Notes: a model not told the origin generated them from the letters alone. A DNA stretch of 50,929 bases from Shewanella algicola (GCF_014648035.1 NZ_BMQI01000035.1:1-50929); one strand, 5' to 3'. Positions 7,646-17,297 are shown, numbered from the stretch's first letter. Numbers and translations are program-made.

Positions 7646-8518
7646 TTAGTCACGTTGACGAGTTGGTTTTCCGTGGTTTGAACCCACTTTATGTTTACGT
7701 ACCGCACGGCGAATTTTAGCACTCTTCACTTTAGAGCGCGCAACACTGTGTTTGTCTGTACCCAGCATAGAACGAGTTTCAGGTTCTAGACCGGCAAGTT
7801 GACGTAAATAGTTAACCTGGTCAATCGGTAGCTCAATCCAGCCTCCACGAGGCAGTGTTTTAGGTAATTCAACTTGCCCGTAACGCACACGGATCAAACG
7901 GCTTACCTGCACTTCTTGTGATTCCCATAAACGACGTACTTCACGGTTACGTCCTTCACGTAGGGTCACATGCCACCATTGGTTAATCCCTTCACCACCA
8001 GCAGCTTTTATGCTGTCAAATTGTGCTGGGCCGTCTTCTAAAGTCACACCAGTACGTAAACGTTGTACCGCGACTTCTGGTACTTCGCCAAAAGTACGTA
8101 CTGCATATTCACGCTCAACTTCGTTTGATGGATGCATCAAACGGTTAGCGAGTTCACCATCACAGGTAAACAAGAGTAATCCAGAAGTATTAATATCTAA
8201 ACGGCCAACAGCTACCCAGCGAGCATCACGCACTTTAGGTAAACGTTCAAACACGGTCGTACGACCTTCAGGATCTTTGCGCGAGCAAATTTCACCTTCA
8301 GGTTTATGGTAAGCAAGCACACGACAAACAATGTCATCTGCTGATTTTAATGAAACGGCACGGCCATCGATACGTATTTTGGCATCAGCCTCAACACGAT
8401 CGCCTAAACCAGCAATTTCACCGTCAACACTAACTCGGCCTGCAGCAATCCATGCCTCCATCTCACGACGGGAGCCATGGCCTGCACGGGCCAAGACTTT
8501 CTGCAATTTTTCACTCAT
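7646..8518 (-). CDS. rluB: 23S rRNA pseudouridine(2605) synthase RluB
   Basis: Converts U2605 of 23S rRNA to pseudouridine. The 290-residue protein has an N-terminal S4 RNA-binding domain ([18 protein letters not shown]) and the RsuA/RluB-type synthase domain with the catalytic Asp in [10 protein letters not shown], followed by [15 protein letters not shown]. The C-terminus is basic and probably unstructured. RluB rather than RluE/F or RsuA is favoured by the length and by the family pattern, in which rluB follows scpB. Here an RND efflux locus sits between them. Confidence 0.9.
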   Translation of the reverse strand: MSEKLQKVLARAGHGSRREMEAWIAAGRVSVDGEIAGLGDRVEADAKIRIDGRAVSLKSADDIVCRVLAYHKPEGEICSRKDPEGRTTVFERLPKVRDARWVAVGRLDINTSGLLLFTCDGELANRLMHPSNEVEREYAVRTFGEVPEVAVQRLRTGVTLEDGPAQFDSIKAAGGEGINQWWHVTLREGRNREVRRLWESQEVQVSRLIRVRYGQVELPKTLPRGGWIELPIDQVNYLRQLAGLEPETRSMLGTDKHSVARSKVKSAKIRRAVRKHKVGSNHGKPTRQRD

Positions 8519-8677
8519 TAGCGGGGACTCTTTAAAGAAATTCTATAGAAAGCAGAAGGTTAATTACATTTTGCTTTATTGTCTTTTTAGGATTGTACAC
8601 GCTTATAGCGCATACAATTAGAAAAGTGCGCTGATTATACGCTGAATGTGACAAACGAGCAAAAAATAACAAAAGAA

Positions 8678-8707
8678 ACCGCCGACCCAACTATATGGGT
8701 CGGCGGT
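8678..8707 (-). terminator. Terminator of the RND efflux operon
   Basis: A 12-bp GC-rich stem (8678-8689 with 8696-8707, ACCGCCGACCCA and its complement) and a 6-nt loop, followed on the minus strand by TTTCTTTTGTTATTTTT. Confidence 0.88.
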
Positions 8708-8731
8708 CATTAAGCTTAGATCACCCAGTAT

Positions 8732-11700
8732 TTAAGCGTGAGTGATGTCTTGTTTATCAAAACGAATGTTAAACAATAAACTGTACATCACTGGCAATAC
8801 CACTAGGGTTAACAATGACGCAAACCCAAGACCAAAGATGATTGTAATCGCCATCGAACCAAAGAAAGCATCGCTGATAAGTGGGATCATCCCAAGCATG
8901 GTCGTAATTGCCGCCATCATTACCGGACGAACACGGCTCACACAAGAGTGAACCAATGCATTTGTGGGTGCAGCGCCGTCATGAAGTTCAAGGTTTATCT
9001 GTTCAACCAATACAATGCCATTTTTGATCACCATGCCCGATAAGCTCAATAAGCCAAGCAAGGCCATAAAGCTAAATGGTGCGTCAAACAACAATAAGCC
9101 TGCAGATACACCAATTACCGCAAGTGGCACAGTGAACCAAATCACTAAAGGTTGTCTTACCGAGTTAAATAATAATACGGTAATCAAAAACATCGCCAAA
9201 TACCCTAACGGAATTGAGCTAAATACAGCCGTTTGTGCTTCACCTGCTGATTCATACTCACCGCCCCACTCTAGGCGGTAACCCGCAGGTAACTCAATAG
9301 CTTCAACTTTCGCTTTCACTTTACGATGCACCGAGTCTGCCGTTTCGTCTGAACCCAATTTAGGATCGCCTAATACGGCTAACATGCGAATTCTGTCGCG
9401 GCGCATCACCAGAGGGTTTTCCCATTCAGTGCTAAATTCACTAACAACTTGAGTTGCTGGTACAAAGGTATTGTTCTCGGTACTCCAAATTTGCATTTTC
9501 CATAAACTGTCTGCGTGTAAACGCTCTTCTGCAGGTGCACGAGCAATAATGGGTAATAAATGGCTGGTTTCACGGTAGATGCCAATTTGCTTACCGCTAA
9601 AGTTAAGTAACAGTGCGTTATCTAAGTCTTGCTTACTTATGCCTGTTTCACGCGCTTGAGCATTGAGTAATTGCGGGCGGATAACGGGCACTTGATTACG
9701 CCAGTCATGACGCACACCATCCATTGTGGGTTCAGGATTAAAAATAGCTTTGGCCTTTGTTGCTAAAGCACGAAGCACTTGTGGGTCTTCACCGTAAAAA
9801 CGCGCCTCAATTTTGGCTGCTGGCGAAGGGCCATTCTCCATCATCTTTAAGCGATATTGTGCTTGAGGGAACTGCTCTGCTAAATAGTGTTCGACTTCGG
9901 GCATATACGCTTTAACGGCATCTAAATCTTCCATTTCGATGATCATCTGTGCAAATGCGGCGTAACCTTTTTCAGGCTGATATGGCAATACAAAACGTTG
10001 TGCACCTTGGCCAATCACACTCGACAAATGCACCATACCGGTATTGTTTTTCTCGTCTTCTTGCATCAGCTTTTGTTCTATTTGCGATACAAAACGCTCA
10101 GTGGCTTTAATGTCTGTGCCTTCTGGCATCCATACATCGACAAAGAAAATAGGCGTATTAGAAGCAGGGAAAAATACATTTTTAATGTAACCAAAACCAA
10201 ACACCGCCGACACTAACATCGCCAAAACGAACAACAAGGTGACGATGCGATTACGAAGCACGAATGATAATGTGGCGCGATAAGCAACAAATAGCCAGCC
10301 TTTGTAAGGATCAACCTCTTCATTTGTTGGCTCAGCATCTTTAAACAACACATTACAAAAGAATGGCGTTAACGTAATAGCCGTAATCCAGCTAATGAAT
10401 AAAGAAATCATCAATACTTGGAATAACGAACGACAAAACTCACCCGCAGCATTTTGCGACAAACCAATTGGCGCGAAAGCGATAATGGCAATAATGGTTG
10501 CACCTAATAACGGCCACTGAGTTTGCGATACAATCAGCTTGGCCGCGGCTAAACGTGTTTTACCACGCTGCAATCCAATTAACACTCCTTCAGTGATCAC
10601 AATGGCGTTATCCACCAGCATCCCTAGTGCAATAATTAATGCCCCTAGCGAAATAAGCTGTAGCTCAATGCCAAGTACTTTCATCATAATGAAAGTGCCT
10701 AAAATGGTCAGTAACAGGATAAGGCCCATTAATAAACCAGAGCGCAGCCCCATAAAGAGCAATAATACTGCAATAACAATCCCAATTGACTCAAGCAAGT
10801 TAATTAAGAAGCCTTGAACTGTGCTATCCACTTCATGGCTTTGGTTATAAACAGTATCTAACGCCATACCGATAGGTCGTTGCGACTCTAATTCTTGTAT
10901 GCGTTGATTAACTCGCTCACCCACATCAACCACGTTGACACCGCCAGAGAATGAAATCCCCAAACTGAGCGCCAATTGGCCACGGTTGTGATAAATCACG
11001 CTCGGTGTTTCATCATAATCTTTGGCAATATGGGCAATGTCGCCTAGGTAAATAAGCTCAGTGCTCCCTGGTGAACTCACCACGAGACGAGACAACTCTT
11101 TTACAGAGCTAAACTCACCTGTTGGATGTAATCGAATGCGATTGTCACCAATAACGATACTGCCGGCATTAGACACCACGTTTTGATTGTTAACCAAGCT
11201 ATAAATGTAGCTTTGATCTAATCCTAAAGCAGACAGCTTTTGTTGTGATATTTCAATAACCACTTGTTCAGTAATGTTGCCCACAACTGATACTTTTTTA
11301 ACCCCTGGAACCAACACAAGTTCACGGCGTAAAAAGTCAGCATAGTTGCTTAATTCACGATTATTAAAATCATCACCGGATAAATTAAGTAAAATACCGT
11401 ACACATCACCAAAGTCATCAATCACTTGTGGTGTCGCAGTTCCTGGAGGCAATTGGCCTTCAGTATCACTCACTTTACGCCGCAATTCGTCCCACACTTG
11501 TGGCAAACGAGTTTTATCGTAACTGTCTTTAATTTCGATTTGAATTTGCGATAAACCAGCACTGTTAATTGAGGTAATGTGTTTTACCCCATCTAACTGC
11601 TGTAAAGCATTTTCAAGCGGTAGGGTCACCTCTTCTTCAACTTGCTCAGGTGATGCTCCAGGGTATGCTGTAATAACCAACGCCTGTTTGATGGTAAATT

Positions 11701-11815
11701 CAGGAAATTCGAGTTGGCCTAAACCAGTAAACGCCACGCTACCGCCAATGAGCAGTAACAGGGTAAACATCCAACTAATGACTTTGTTGTTAATCGAGTA
11801 CTCAGCAACACTCAT
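8732..11815 (-). CDS. RND-family efflux transporter permease (AcrB-like)
   Basis: Inner-membrane proton-driven pump subunit of the resistance-nodulation-division superfamily. At 1027 residues it has the full family length, with two repeats of one plus five transmembrane helices and two large periplasmic loops. The N-terminal MSVAEYSINNKVISWMFTLL and PGASPEQVEEEVTLPLENAL are typical. In TM4 the proton-relay site reads GMLVDNAIVITEG, so the second Asp of the classic DD pair is Asn, as in many non-AcrB RND members. The adaptor gene ends 3 nt upstream and GGGGAG 8 nt before the ATG supports the start. No outer-membrane TolC-type gene is in the operon. The substrate is unknown. Confidence 0.92.
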   Translation of the reverse strand: MSVAEYSINNKVISWMFTLLLLIGGSVAFTGLGQLEFPEFTIKQALVITAYPGASPEQVEEEVTLPLENALQQLDGVKHITSINSAGLSQIQIEIKDSYDKTRLPQVWDELRRKVSDTEGQLPPGTATPQVIDDFGDVYGILLNLSGDDFNNRELSNYADFLRRELVLVPGVKKVSVVGNITEQVVIEISQQKLSALGLDQSYIYSLVNNQNVVSNAGSIVIGDNRIRLHPTGEFSSVKELSRLVVSSPGSTELIYLGDIAHIAKDYDETPSVIYHNRGQLALSLGISFSGGVNVVDVGERVNQRIQELESQRPIGMALDTVYNQSHEVDSTVQGFLINLLESIGIVIAVLLLFMGLRSGLLMGLILLLTILGTFIMMKVLGIELQLISLGALIIALGMLVDNAIVITEGVLIGLQRGKTRLAAAKLIVSQTQWPLLGATIIAIIAFAPIGLSQNAAGEFCRSLFQVLMISLFISWITAITLTPFFCNVLFKDAEPTNEEVDPYKGWLFVAYRATLSFVLRNRIVTLLFVLAMLVSAVFGFGYIKNVFFPASNTPIFFVDVWMPEGTDIKATERFVSQIEQKLMQEDEKNNTGMVHLSSVIGQGAQRFVLPYQPEKGYAAFAQMIIEMEDLDAVKAYMPEVEHYLAEQFPQAQYRLKMMENGPSPAAKIEARFYGEDPQVLRALATKAKAIFNPEPTMDGVRHDWRNQVPVIRPQLLNAQARETGISKQDLDNALLLNFSGKQIGIYRETSHLLPIIARAPAEERLHADSLWKMQIWSTENNTFVPATQVVSEFSTEWENPLVMRRDRIRMLAVLGDPKLGSDETADSVHRKVKAKVEAIELPAGYRLEWGGEYESAGEAQTAVFSSIPLGYLAMFLITVLLFNSVRQPLVIWFTVPLAVIGVSAGLLLFDAPFSFMALLGLLSLSGMVIKNGIVLVEQINLELHDGAAPTNALVHSCVSRVRPVMMAAITTMLGMIPLISDAFFGSMAITIIFGLGFASLLTLVVLPVMYSLLFNIRFDKQDITHA

Positions 11816-11818
11816 CGC

Positions 11819-12898
11819 TTATACTCCCCGCTGCCAGTGTAATGGCTTGACCTTCATACCTGCGCTCAGTTGAGAGACGCCTGCAGCAACAATAAAATCG
11901 CCTTTATTCAAGCCGGTTAATACCTCAACACCGTCATTGCTCACGCGGCCAATAGTGACATCAACAGGGCTAACAACACCGCTTTTAGGGTCAAACTTCC
12001 ACACTGTCACTTGGCCGTTAGAATCCGCTTTATCTACTGCAGTCATCGGCACTATTGCGGTAAAGACACTGTCATCAACCGACATTTGGCTAATGGTTAA
12101 TTCTGCACTCATACCAGGCAACAAACGTACATCTTGAGGTTGCGCTAATGAAAATACCACTTCGTACGCCTGAGTACCGGGTGTCACTTGCGTAGAGTAT
12201 TCTTTAAAACTTGCTTCAAACTCTCTGTCGTTCATCGCACTGAAACGTACTTTGGCTTTTAAGTCGTGATTCACTTTTTGTGCATACTTGGCCACAATCG
12301 CTTCTGGTACTTGAATGCTAATATCCAATAAGTGGTTATTTTGTAGCGTCAAAATACCTTGATTAGCTTGTACGATTTGATGATTATCAACCATGCGCTT
12401 GGCAATGGTGCCACTAAAAGGCGCTTCAAGGCGGGTGTAACTGAGTTGGTCTTTAGCGGCTTCTAAGGTTGCTTTAGCCGTTTTTAATTGCGCTTTACTG
12501 CTGTCAAAGGCCGCTTGAGAAATCAATTTACGGCTAAACATGGCTTGATTACGGGTATATTCAGCTGATAAAAACTCGTAATTGGCTTCGCTGGTCATGA
12601 GGCTATTTTTGGCATCGCGATCATCTAGCTTTGCCAGTAAATAACCTTGTTTAACTTGCTCTCCCTCAACAAGATCAAGTTTGACCAATTGTCCTGACAC
12701 TCTAAACGATAATTCAGCACGGCTATTAGCCGCCACTTTAGCTGGAAATTTATGTATTTGATTAGCCGCCGATTCTGAGACTTCAAATAATTTAACTGGG
12801 CGAATAACGTCTTTTTCCACGGTTTTTTCGGCTTGCGAGCAACCAACAAAAAACACAGAAACAAGCAATGTTAACGGTAACATTGAGTGATATTTCAT
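11819..12898 (-). CDS. RND periplasmic adaptor (membrane fusion lipoprotein)
   Basis: HlyD/AcrA-type adaptor linking the RND pump to an outer-membrane channel. It has 359 residues with a lipoprotein signal ending in FVGC (Cys20). The order is typical: lipoyl half-motif (AELSFRVSGQLVKL), alpha-helical hairpin (about residues 100-150, SEANYEFLSAEYTRNQ), second lipoyl half (LEAPFSGTIAKRMVDN) and beta-barrel/membrane-proximal domains. It is the first gene of the adaptor-pump operon, and its promoter must lie in the 186-bp divergent region shared with the LysR gene. Confidence 0.92.
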   Translation of the reverse strand: MKYHSMLPLTLLVSVFFVGCSQAEKTVEKDVIRPVKLFEVSESAANQIHKFPAKVAANSRAELSFRVSGQLVKLDLVEGEQVKQGYLLAKLDDRDAKNSLMTSEANYEFLSAEYTRNQAMFSRKLISQAAFDSSKAQLKTAKATLEAAKDQLSYTRLEAPFSGTIAKRMVDNHQIVQANQGILTLQNNHLLDISIQVPEAIVAKYAQKVNHDLKAKVRFSAMNDREFEASFKEYSTQVTPGTQAYEVVFSLAQPQDVRLLPGMSAELTISQMSVDDSVFTAIVPMTAVDKADSNGQVTVWKFDPKSGVVSPVDVTIGRVSNDGVEVLTGLNKGDFIVAAGVSQLSAGMKVKPLHWQRGV

Positions 12899-13024
12899 CG
12901 AAAAATCCTTGGTGATAATAATGCGACAGACATAAAAATATTGATAATAAGTCCGAAGGAGGTAAACATTGACAGAAGTATGTGCACAATACGCTGAATT
13001 AGAGTTGCATTAAACGGGTTTGTT

Positions 13025-13041
13025 TGGGAATATCAATCCCA
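13025..13041. promoter_or_regulatory. Candidate LysR operator in the divergent region
   Basis: TGGGA-N7-TCCCA is a perfect interrupted inverted repeat about 45 nt upstream of the LysR gene start, inside the intergenic region that separates it from the efflux operon. Size and dyad symmetry fit a LysR-type binding site, but binding is only inferred. Confidence 0.35.
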
Positions 13042-13084
13042 TTATTTGAGTTTGACTTATCCGTCATCATTTTGAGCATGATTA

Positions 13085-14008
13085 ATGAAAACCGAAGACA
13101 TAGCCTTATTTCATCGAATTGCCGAAACCGGCAGCATACTTGAAGCATCAAACTTACTTAACTTGCCAAAATCGACCGTTAGCCGGCGGTTAATTTCTTT
13201 AGAAGAATCCTTAAATATTAAGCTGTTTCATCGTTTAAGCCGCTCAATTTCGTTGACGTCTGCTGGCAGTCAATTTTATCAAAAAACATTAACAATGCTG
13301 GCAGAACTTGAGCAAACTTTAGCAGAAATTACCGACACAAAAGCGGAGTTAACCGCGCATTTACGTATTTTGATATTCCCAGTGCCGCAAATAATGGATG
13401 TCATCCGCAAAATATTTGCCTTTATGGATGAAAACCCCAAAGTCTCTATCGAGATAATCACTAGCACAGAACCCTTAGATATGGTGCGTAACAACATTGA
13501 TATTGCCTTTATGGTCAATGAAACCTTTACCGAGTTTGATATGGTGGCTAAACCTATCCTCAGTGAAGAAATGTGCTTTTTTGCCAGCCCTGAATACCTA
13601 AAAAAAGCAGGCACGCCTTTAAAGCTAACAGATATTGAGCAGCATAATTCAATATTATTTCGCTTCCCTAATGGTAAAACATTCAGTGAGGTGCCGTTAG
13701 CAAACGATGTCTTACAAGCGGTAAAAGGCAATCTGTGCACCAATAGCATTCATCTGGCTTATGAAGCCACTCGCCTCGGGAGAGGTATTGGTTACTTACC
13801 AAAAGGGCTATGCGTCGATGATGTACAACAAGGTAAATTGGTGCGCTTATTTGATGATTTACCCCCTTATATTGGGGTCGTGTTTTTGGTGTACCCATCG
13901 CGGCGTTTTTTAAACTTAACAGGCCAACGCTTATTGGATTACATGCAAACCGAGTTTCCACTCCCAAACACATCTGATTCAAACATGGGTGCCAAACCTT
14001 GGATTTAA
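13085..14008 (+). CDS. LysR-family transcriptional regulator
   Basis: A 307-residue LysR-type regulator with an N-terminal winged helix-turn-helix (EDIALFHRIAETGSILEASNLLNLPKSTVSRRL in abridged form, residues 3-40) and a periplasmic-binding-protein-like effector domain. It is divergent from the adaptor/RND operon, the classic layout for a LysR regulator that controls its neighbour and itself, so it probably regulates the pump in response to an unknown ligand. It is convergent with scpB, whose stop is 22 nt from its own. Confidence 0.92.
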   Translation: MKTEDIALFHRIAETGSILEASNLLNLPKSTVSRRLISLEESLNIKLFHRLSRSISLTSAGSQFYQKTLTMLAELEQTLAEITDTKAELTAHLRILIFPVPQIMDVIRKIFAFMDENPKVSIEIITSTEPLDMVRNNIDIAFMVNETFTEFDMVAKPILSEEMCFFASPEYLKKAGTPLKLTDIEQHNSILFRFPNGKTFSEVPLANDVLQAVKGNLCTNSIHLAYEATRLGRGIGYLPKGLCVDDVQQGKLVRLFDDLPPYIGVVFLVYPSRRFLNLTGQRLLDYMQTEFPLPNTSDSNMGAKPWI

Positions 14009-14030
14009 CCGTTCAAAAAAAGCGACTGAG

Positions 14031-14678
14031 TTAGAGGGTATCAGGCAATTCTGGCTGTTGATTGATATTGTTATCGATTTGTTCACTGTCATTATCTGGC
14101 AGTGGTTCATCAAGGGCGATACTGGCTTTATCAAATAATGCCTGCAATGACGCAACATCGGTTAGTGCCGGTAAATCTGCCAATTTTTTTAAACTAAAAT
14201 AATCTAAAAATTGATTAGTAGTAGCATACAAGGCCGGTCGGCCGGGCACTTCTTTATGGCCAACCGCTTTAATCCAATGGCGATCAAGTAAACTTTTAAT
14301 AATATGGCTACTAATTGCCACACCACGAATTTGCTCAATATCACCACGGGTCACCGGCTGCCTATAGGCAATAACCGCAAGGGTTTCCATGGTGGCACGT
14401 GAGTATTTAGGGGCTTTTTCTTGCCATAGCGGCTGTAAAAATGGGCTGAGAATTTCTTGGGTTTGAAAACGATAACCACTGGCAACTTTAACCAGTTGTA
14501 CGCCACGGTCTTGATAATCTTGTTGCAGTTCATCCAGGGCTTCTTGAATACGCACGCGTGAGACAGCAAAGTCAGCCAATACGGTTTCTTTTAATGCCTT
14601 ACTAGATAAAGGCTTACCCAACACAAACAAACTGGCTTCAATAAGTTGTTTTAATTGAATGGCATTAATTTGATTCAT
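14031..14678 (-). CDS. scpB: SMC-Scp complex subunit ScpB
   Basis: Winged-helix kite protein that dimerises and binds the kleisin ScpA in the SMC-ScpAB chromosome condensation and segregation complex. It is 215 residues, with the N-terminal LKQLIEASLFVLGKPLSSKAL and the conserved TLAVIAYRQPVTRGDIEQIRGV in abridged form in the second winged helix. Shewanella species use SMC-ScpAB-like proteins rather than only MukBEF. It lies 35 nt downstream of scpA on the same strand. The C-terminal 30 residues are acidic and Gln/Asn-rich. Confidence 0.93.
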   Translation of the reverse strand: MNQINAIQLKQLIEASLFVLGKPLSSKALKETVLADFAVSRVRIQEALDELQQDYQDRGVQLVKVASGYRFQTQEILSPFLQPLWQEKAPKYSRATMETLAVIAYRQPVTRGDIEQIRGVAISSHIIKSLLDRHWIKAVGHKEVPGRPALYATTNQFLDYFSLKKLADLPALTDVASLQALFDKASIALDEPLPDNDSEQIDNNINQQPELPDTL

Positions 14679-14713
14679 AACACTCAGGACTCAATAACAA
14701 TGGTAAACGGCCG

Positions 14714-15502
14714 TTAAAACGCTTTAACGTAAATAGGTGAAAATGGCTCATTTTGCACAAGCTCAACCAACAACTCTTTCACCAGCTCCATTAACGCTAA
14801 AAAGCTGACAACAACGCCAGCACGACCTTCATTGACATCGAATAAACTTTCAAAGCCAATAAATTCTGTGCTCGATAGCTTAGCCAAAATTTGGCTCATA
14901 CGCTCACGGGTTGATAATTGCTCGCGCTTAACATGATGGTCTTCATTGGCATCAATGCGCTTAAGTACTTCGCCAAAGGCGCGAGCAATATCGGCTAACG
15001 ACACTTCAGGTGGCACAACGACAGGTTTAATGCCCGGCGCTGCAACCACAGAGGCTTGATACACATCACGCTCTATTCGCGGTAATTCATCTAAATCAGC
15101 TGCAGCTTGCTTAATCACTTCATAGGCTTTTAATTGGCGAATAAGCACCACGCGAGGATCTTCTTCCTCGTCATCTTCACTGGCCATTTTAGGCAATAAT
15201 AATCTGGATTTAATTTCGGCTAAAGTGGCCGCCATAACCAAATAATCTGCGGCTAATTCAATTCGTGCTTCGGTCAATATCTCAATATAAATTAAATACT
15301 GCTGGGTAATTTGCTGAATAGGTAAATCAACCACATCCAGCTTTTGCTTGCGAATTAAGTACAGCAGTAAATCCAGAGGCCCCTCGAAGGTTTCTAAAAA
15401 GACTTCAAGTGCCTCAGGCGGGATAAACAAATCGAGTGGCATGCTGTCCATCGCTTGACCACGCACCACCGCTAGTGGGAGGCTCTGTTGAATGCCCTGC
15501 AT
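14714..15502 (-). CDS. scpA: Segregation and condensation protein A (kleisin)
   Basis: Kleisin subunit that bridges SMC heads. It is 262 residues from the ATG at 15502, supported by AAAGGGA 6 nt upstream. A longer TTG-initiated reading to 15526 adds eight residues and lacks a ribosome binding site. The signature FEGPLDLLLYLIRKQKLD is present near residue 40, with AADYLVMAATLAEIKSRLLLP in abridged form in the N-terminal helices and the C-terminal winged helix ending in PIYVKAF. It is in an operon with yciO upstream (33-nt gap) and scpB downstream. Confidence 0.93.
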   Translation of the reverse strand: MQGIQQSLPLAVVRGQAMDSMPLDLFIPPEALEVFLETFEGPLDLLLYLIRKQKLDVVDLPIQQITQQYLIYIEILTEARIELAADYLVMAATLAEIKSRLLLPKMASEDDEEEDPRVVLIRQLKAYEVIKQAAADLDELPRIERDVYQASVVAAPGIKPVVVPPEVSLADIARAFGEVLKRIDANEDHHVKREQLSTRERMSQILAKLSSTEFIGFESLFDVNEGRAGVVVSFLALMELVKELLVELVQNEPFSPIYVKAF

Positions 15503-15535
15503 GGTTATCCCTTTGGGTTCAAACAAATCGATTGC

Positions 15536-16156
15536 TTATTCAAATGCACTGGTATCGCCTGCGCCGTAACGCAAAATAACCACTTCATCTTCTGACATAT
15601 CAATGACGGTGGTTTGCTTCTCGGGTAAATATCCGCCGTGAATAATGCCATCAACTTGGTGTTCTAAAATGTCGCGGATATGCTCAGGGTCAGACTCTGC
15701 CGCTTGCTCATTTGGCATGACCAAACTGGTGGTCATCATTGGCTCATCTAAGGCTTCAAGTAAAGCAAGTGCAATTAAGTTGTTCGGCACACGAATACCA
15801 ATGGTGCGTTTTTTATCGCACTGTAAACGGCGCGGCACTTCTTTGGTCGCTTTAAAAATAAAAGTATAAGGTCCTGGGGTGCAGCTTTTAAGTAAGCGAT
15901 ACGCCTGGTTGTCTACTCGGGCAAAGTTAGCCAGCTCAGATAAGTCACGGCACATTAACGAAAAGTTAGTGTCGTTTTCAATCTGACGAATACGCACCAT
16001 GCGTGTCATGGCATTTTTGTCGCCAATCATACAACCTAATGCATAACCCGAGTCGGTAGGATATACAATTACCCCACCTTGTTTAAGAATCGCCACAGCC
16101 TGGTTAATTAACCGAGCTTGTGGATTTTCATCGTGAATATAGAAAAATTGACTCAT
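15536..16156 (-). CDS. yciO: YciO family protein (Sua5/YrdC/TsaC-like fold)
   Basis: A YrdC-fold protein of 206 residues, closest to E. coli YciO (MSQFFYIH..NPQ.RLINQAV at the N-terminus). It is related to the TsaC/Sua5 threonylcarbamoyl-AMP synthases of tRNA t6A biosynthesis; YciO itself is a paralogue of less certain role. The ATP/bicarbonate-site motif YPTDSGYALGC is visible. The ATG at 16156 overlaps the TGA of rnm by 4 bp (ATGA), which fixes the start; an upstream in-frame start would run into rnm. Translational coupling with rnm is likely. Confidence 0.9.
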   Translation of the reverse strand: MSQFFYIHDENPQARLINQAVAILKQGGVIVYPTDSGYALGCMIGDKNAMTRMVRIRQIENDTNFSLMCRDLSELANFARVDNQAYRLLKSCTPGPYTFIFKATKEVPRRLQCDKKRTIGIRVPNNLIALALLEALDEPMMTTSLVMPNEQAAESDPEHIRDILEHQVDGIIHGGYLPEKQTTVIDMSEDEVVILRYGAGDTSAFE

Positions 16157-17013
16157 GTCCGTTCCATCCAATTTTGAGATTGCCAAACCCACTCAACACC
16201 TTGGGGTTGGTATAAGTTTTTGCCTAGTTCAATCCAATTACTAGGAAAATGAAAATCACTGCCCACAGACGCAAGCAGGTTATTGAGTTTACTCAGTGCA
16301 ATAAGGTTATTACGATCATCCAGCGTTTGCTGGCCCAAAATAACTTCCATTGCATCGCCGCCCGCTTCTGCATATTCACGCACTAAACGCTTAAGCCACT
16401 TTGCCGACAATTTATAACCACTTGGGTGTGCAAGCACAGCAACACCACCCGCTTGATGAATATGTTCAATGGCATTGGCCATGTCGCCCCAATTGTTGGG
16501 CACATAACCGGTTTTCCCGCGGGCTAAATACTTTTTAAACACACTGGGCATATCTGTCGCATGGCCATTGTCGGCTAACCATCTTGCATAGTGGCCACGA
16601 CTTAATGCCGCATCGCCAGCAATGGCTTTGGCCCCTTCATACGCCCCTTCAATGCCTGCTTTGGCTAAACGCTCGCCAATTTCTTGAGCGCGCACTTCAC
16701 GTAATTGACGTTGCTGAGTTAAAAAGTCTAATAAGCCCGAATGAGTAATATCTAGATTAAGGCCCACAATATGAATATCAAAACTGTTCCAGCGCGTCGA
16801 GATTTCACAACCATTAATCAGCTTCAATGGTGTTTCATGCGCACGATTTGCAATATGTGCTTCTGCTAAACCACCCACGGTGTCGTGGTCGGTAATCGCA
16901 AACATTTCTACGCCTTTTTCTATGGCGCGAGAAATTAATTGAGTAGGTGTAAGTTGACCGTCTGATGCGGTCGTGTGGCTGTGAAGATCGGCCAATAGAG
17001 TCTCTGTAATCAT
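16153..17013 (-). CDS. rnm: PHP-domain 5'-3' exoribonuclease/nucleotidase RNase AM
   Basis: PHP-family metal-dependent phosphoesterase (YciV/TrpH). The E. coli enzyme trims 5' ends of rRNA and hydrolyses 3',5'-bisphosphate nucleotides. It is 286 residues from the ATG at 17013, with metal-binding motifs DLHSHTTASDG (residues 8-18), ITDHDT (about 41) and a distal VLAHPSG and GSDFHFP. An upstream TTG at 17037 would add eight non-conserved residues. It is divergent from the trp operon, which explains the old name trpH. It is first in the rnm-yciO-scpA-scpB operon. Confidence 0.92.
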   Translation of the reverse strand: MITETLLADLHSHTTASDGQLTPTQLISRAIEKGVEMFAITDHDTVGGLAEAHIANRAHETPLKLINGCEISTRWNSFDIHIVGLNLDITHSGLLDFLTQQRQLREVRAQEIGERLAKAGIEGAYEGAKAIAGDAALSRGHYARWLADNGHATDMPSVFKKYLARGKTGYVPNNWGDMANAIEHIHQAGGVAVLAHPSGYKLSAKWLKRLVREYAEAGGDAMEVILGQQTLDDRNNLIALSKLNNLLASVGSDFHFPSNWIELGKNLYQPQGVEWVWQSQNWMERT

Positions 17014-17174
17014 CTGTTTATTGTACAAGAATACCAATAAAAATACTGCTGGGATTAGTGAATTAATTATGTCAAATAATAACTATTTTTAGGGTAAAGC
17101 TGCGTTTTGCGTTCAATAAATCAACAATAGACATCTCTAGATACATTTTTCAGTGTTTTTGAGTAATATTCAAT

Positions 17175-17204
17175 TGACTTTATAACCCAGCTGGGTTTTC
17201 CTAT
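17175..17204 (+). promoter_or_regulatory. Candidate trp promoter with a 14-bp palindrome in the spacer
   Basis: TTGACT (17175-17180) and a weak TCCTAT (17199-17204) with an 18-bp spacer lie about 37 nt upstream of the leader peptide. A perfect palindrome AACCCAGCTGGGTT (17184-17197) fills the spacer, a classic place for a repressor. It does not resemble the E. coli TrpR operator (ACTAGTTAACTAGT), so the binding protein is unknown. Confidence 0.35.
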
Positions 17205-17240
17205 AGGCACGAAATACAGAACTTAATATAGCGATTAACA

Positions 17241-17297
17241 ATGACACACTCATTAGCTTCATTACACATTACTTGGTGGTGGCACTTCCCTAATTAA
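17241..17297 (+). CDS. trpL: trp operon leader peptide (three tandem Trp codons)
   Basis: An 18-codon open frame, MTHSLASLHITWWWHFPN. Its three consecutive TGG codons (17274-17282) sit 13 nt before the stop, in the position needed to sense charged tRNA-Trp. It is followed 50 nt later by a terminator hairpin and then trpE. Together these are the parts of transcription attenuation: ribosome stalling at the Trp codons should favour an antiterminator over the hairpin at 17347-17372. Confidence 0.9.
   Translation: MTHSLASLHITWWWHFPN

Noticed and set aside
15536..16156. TsaC/Sua5 as the essential t6A enzyme
   Set aside because: Sequence start and operon match the YciO paralogue better than TsaC.
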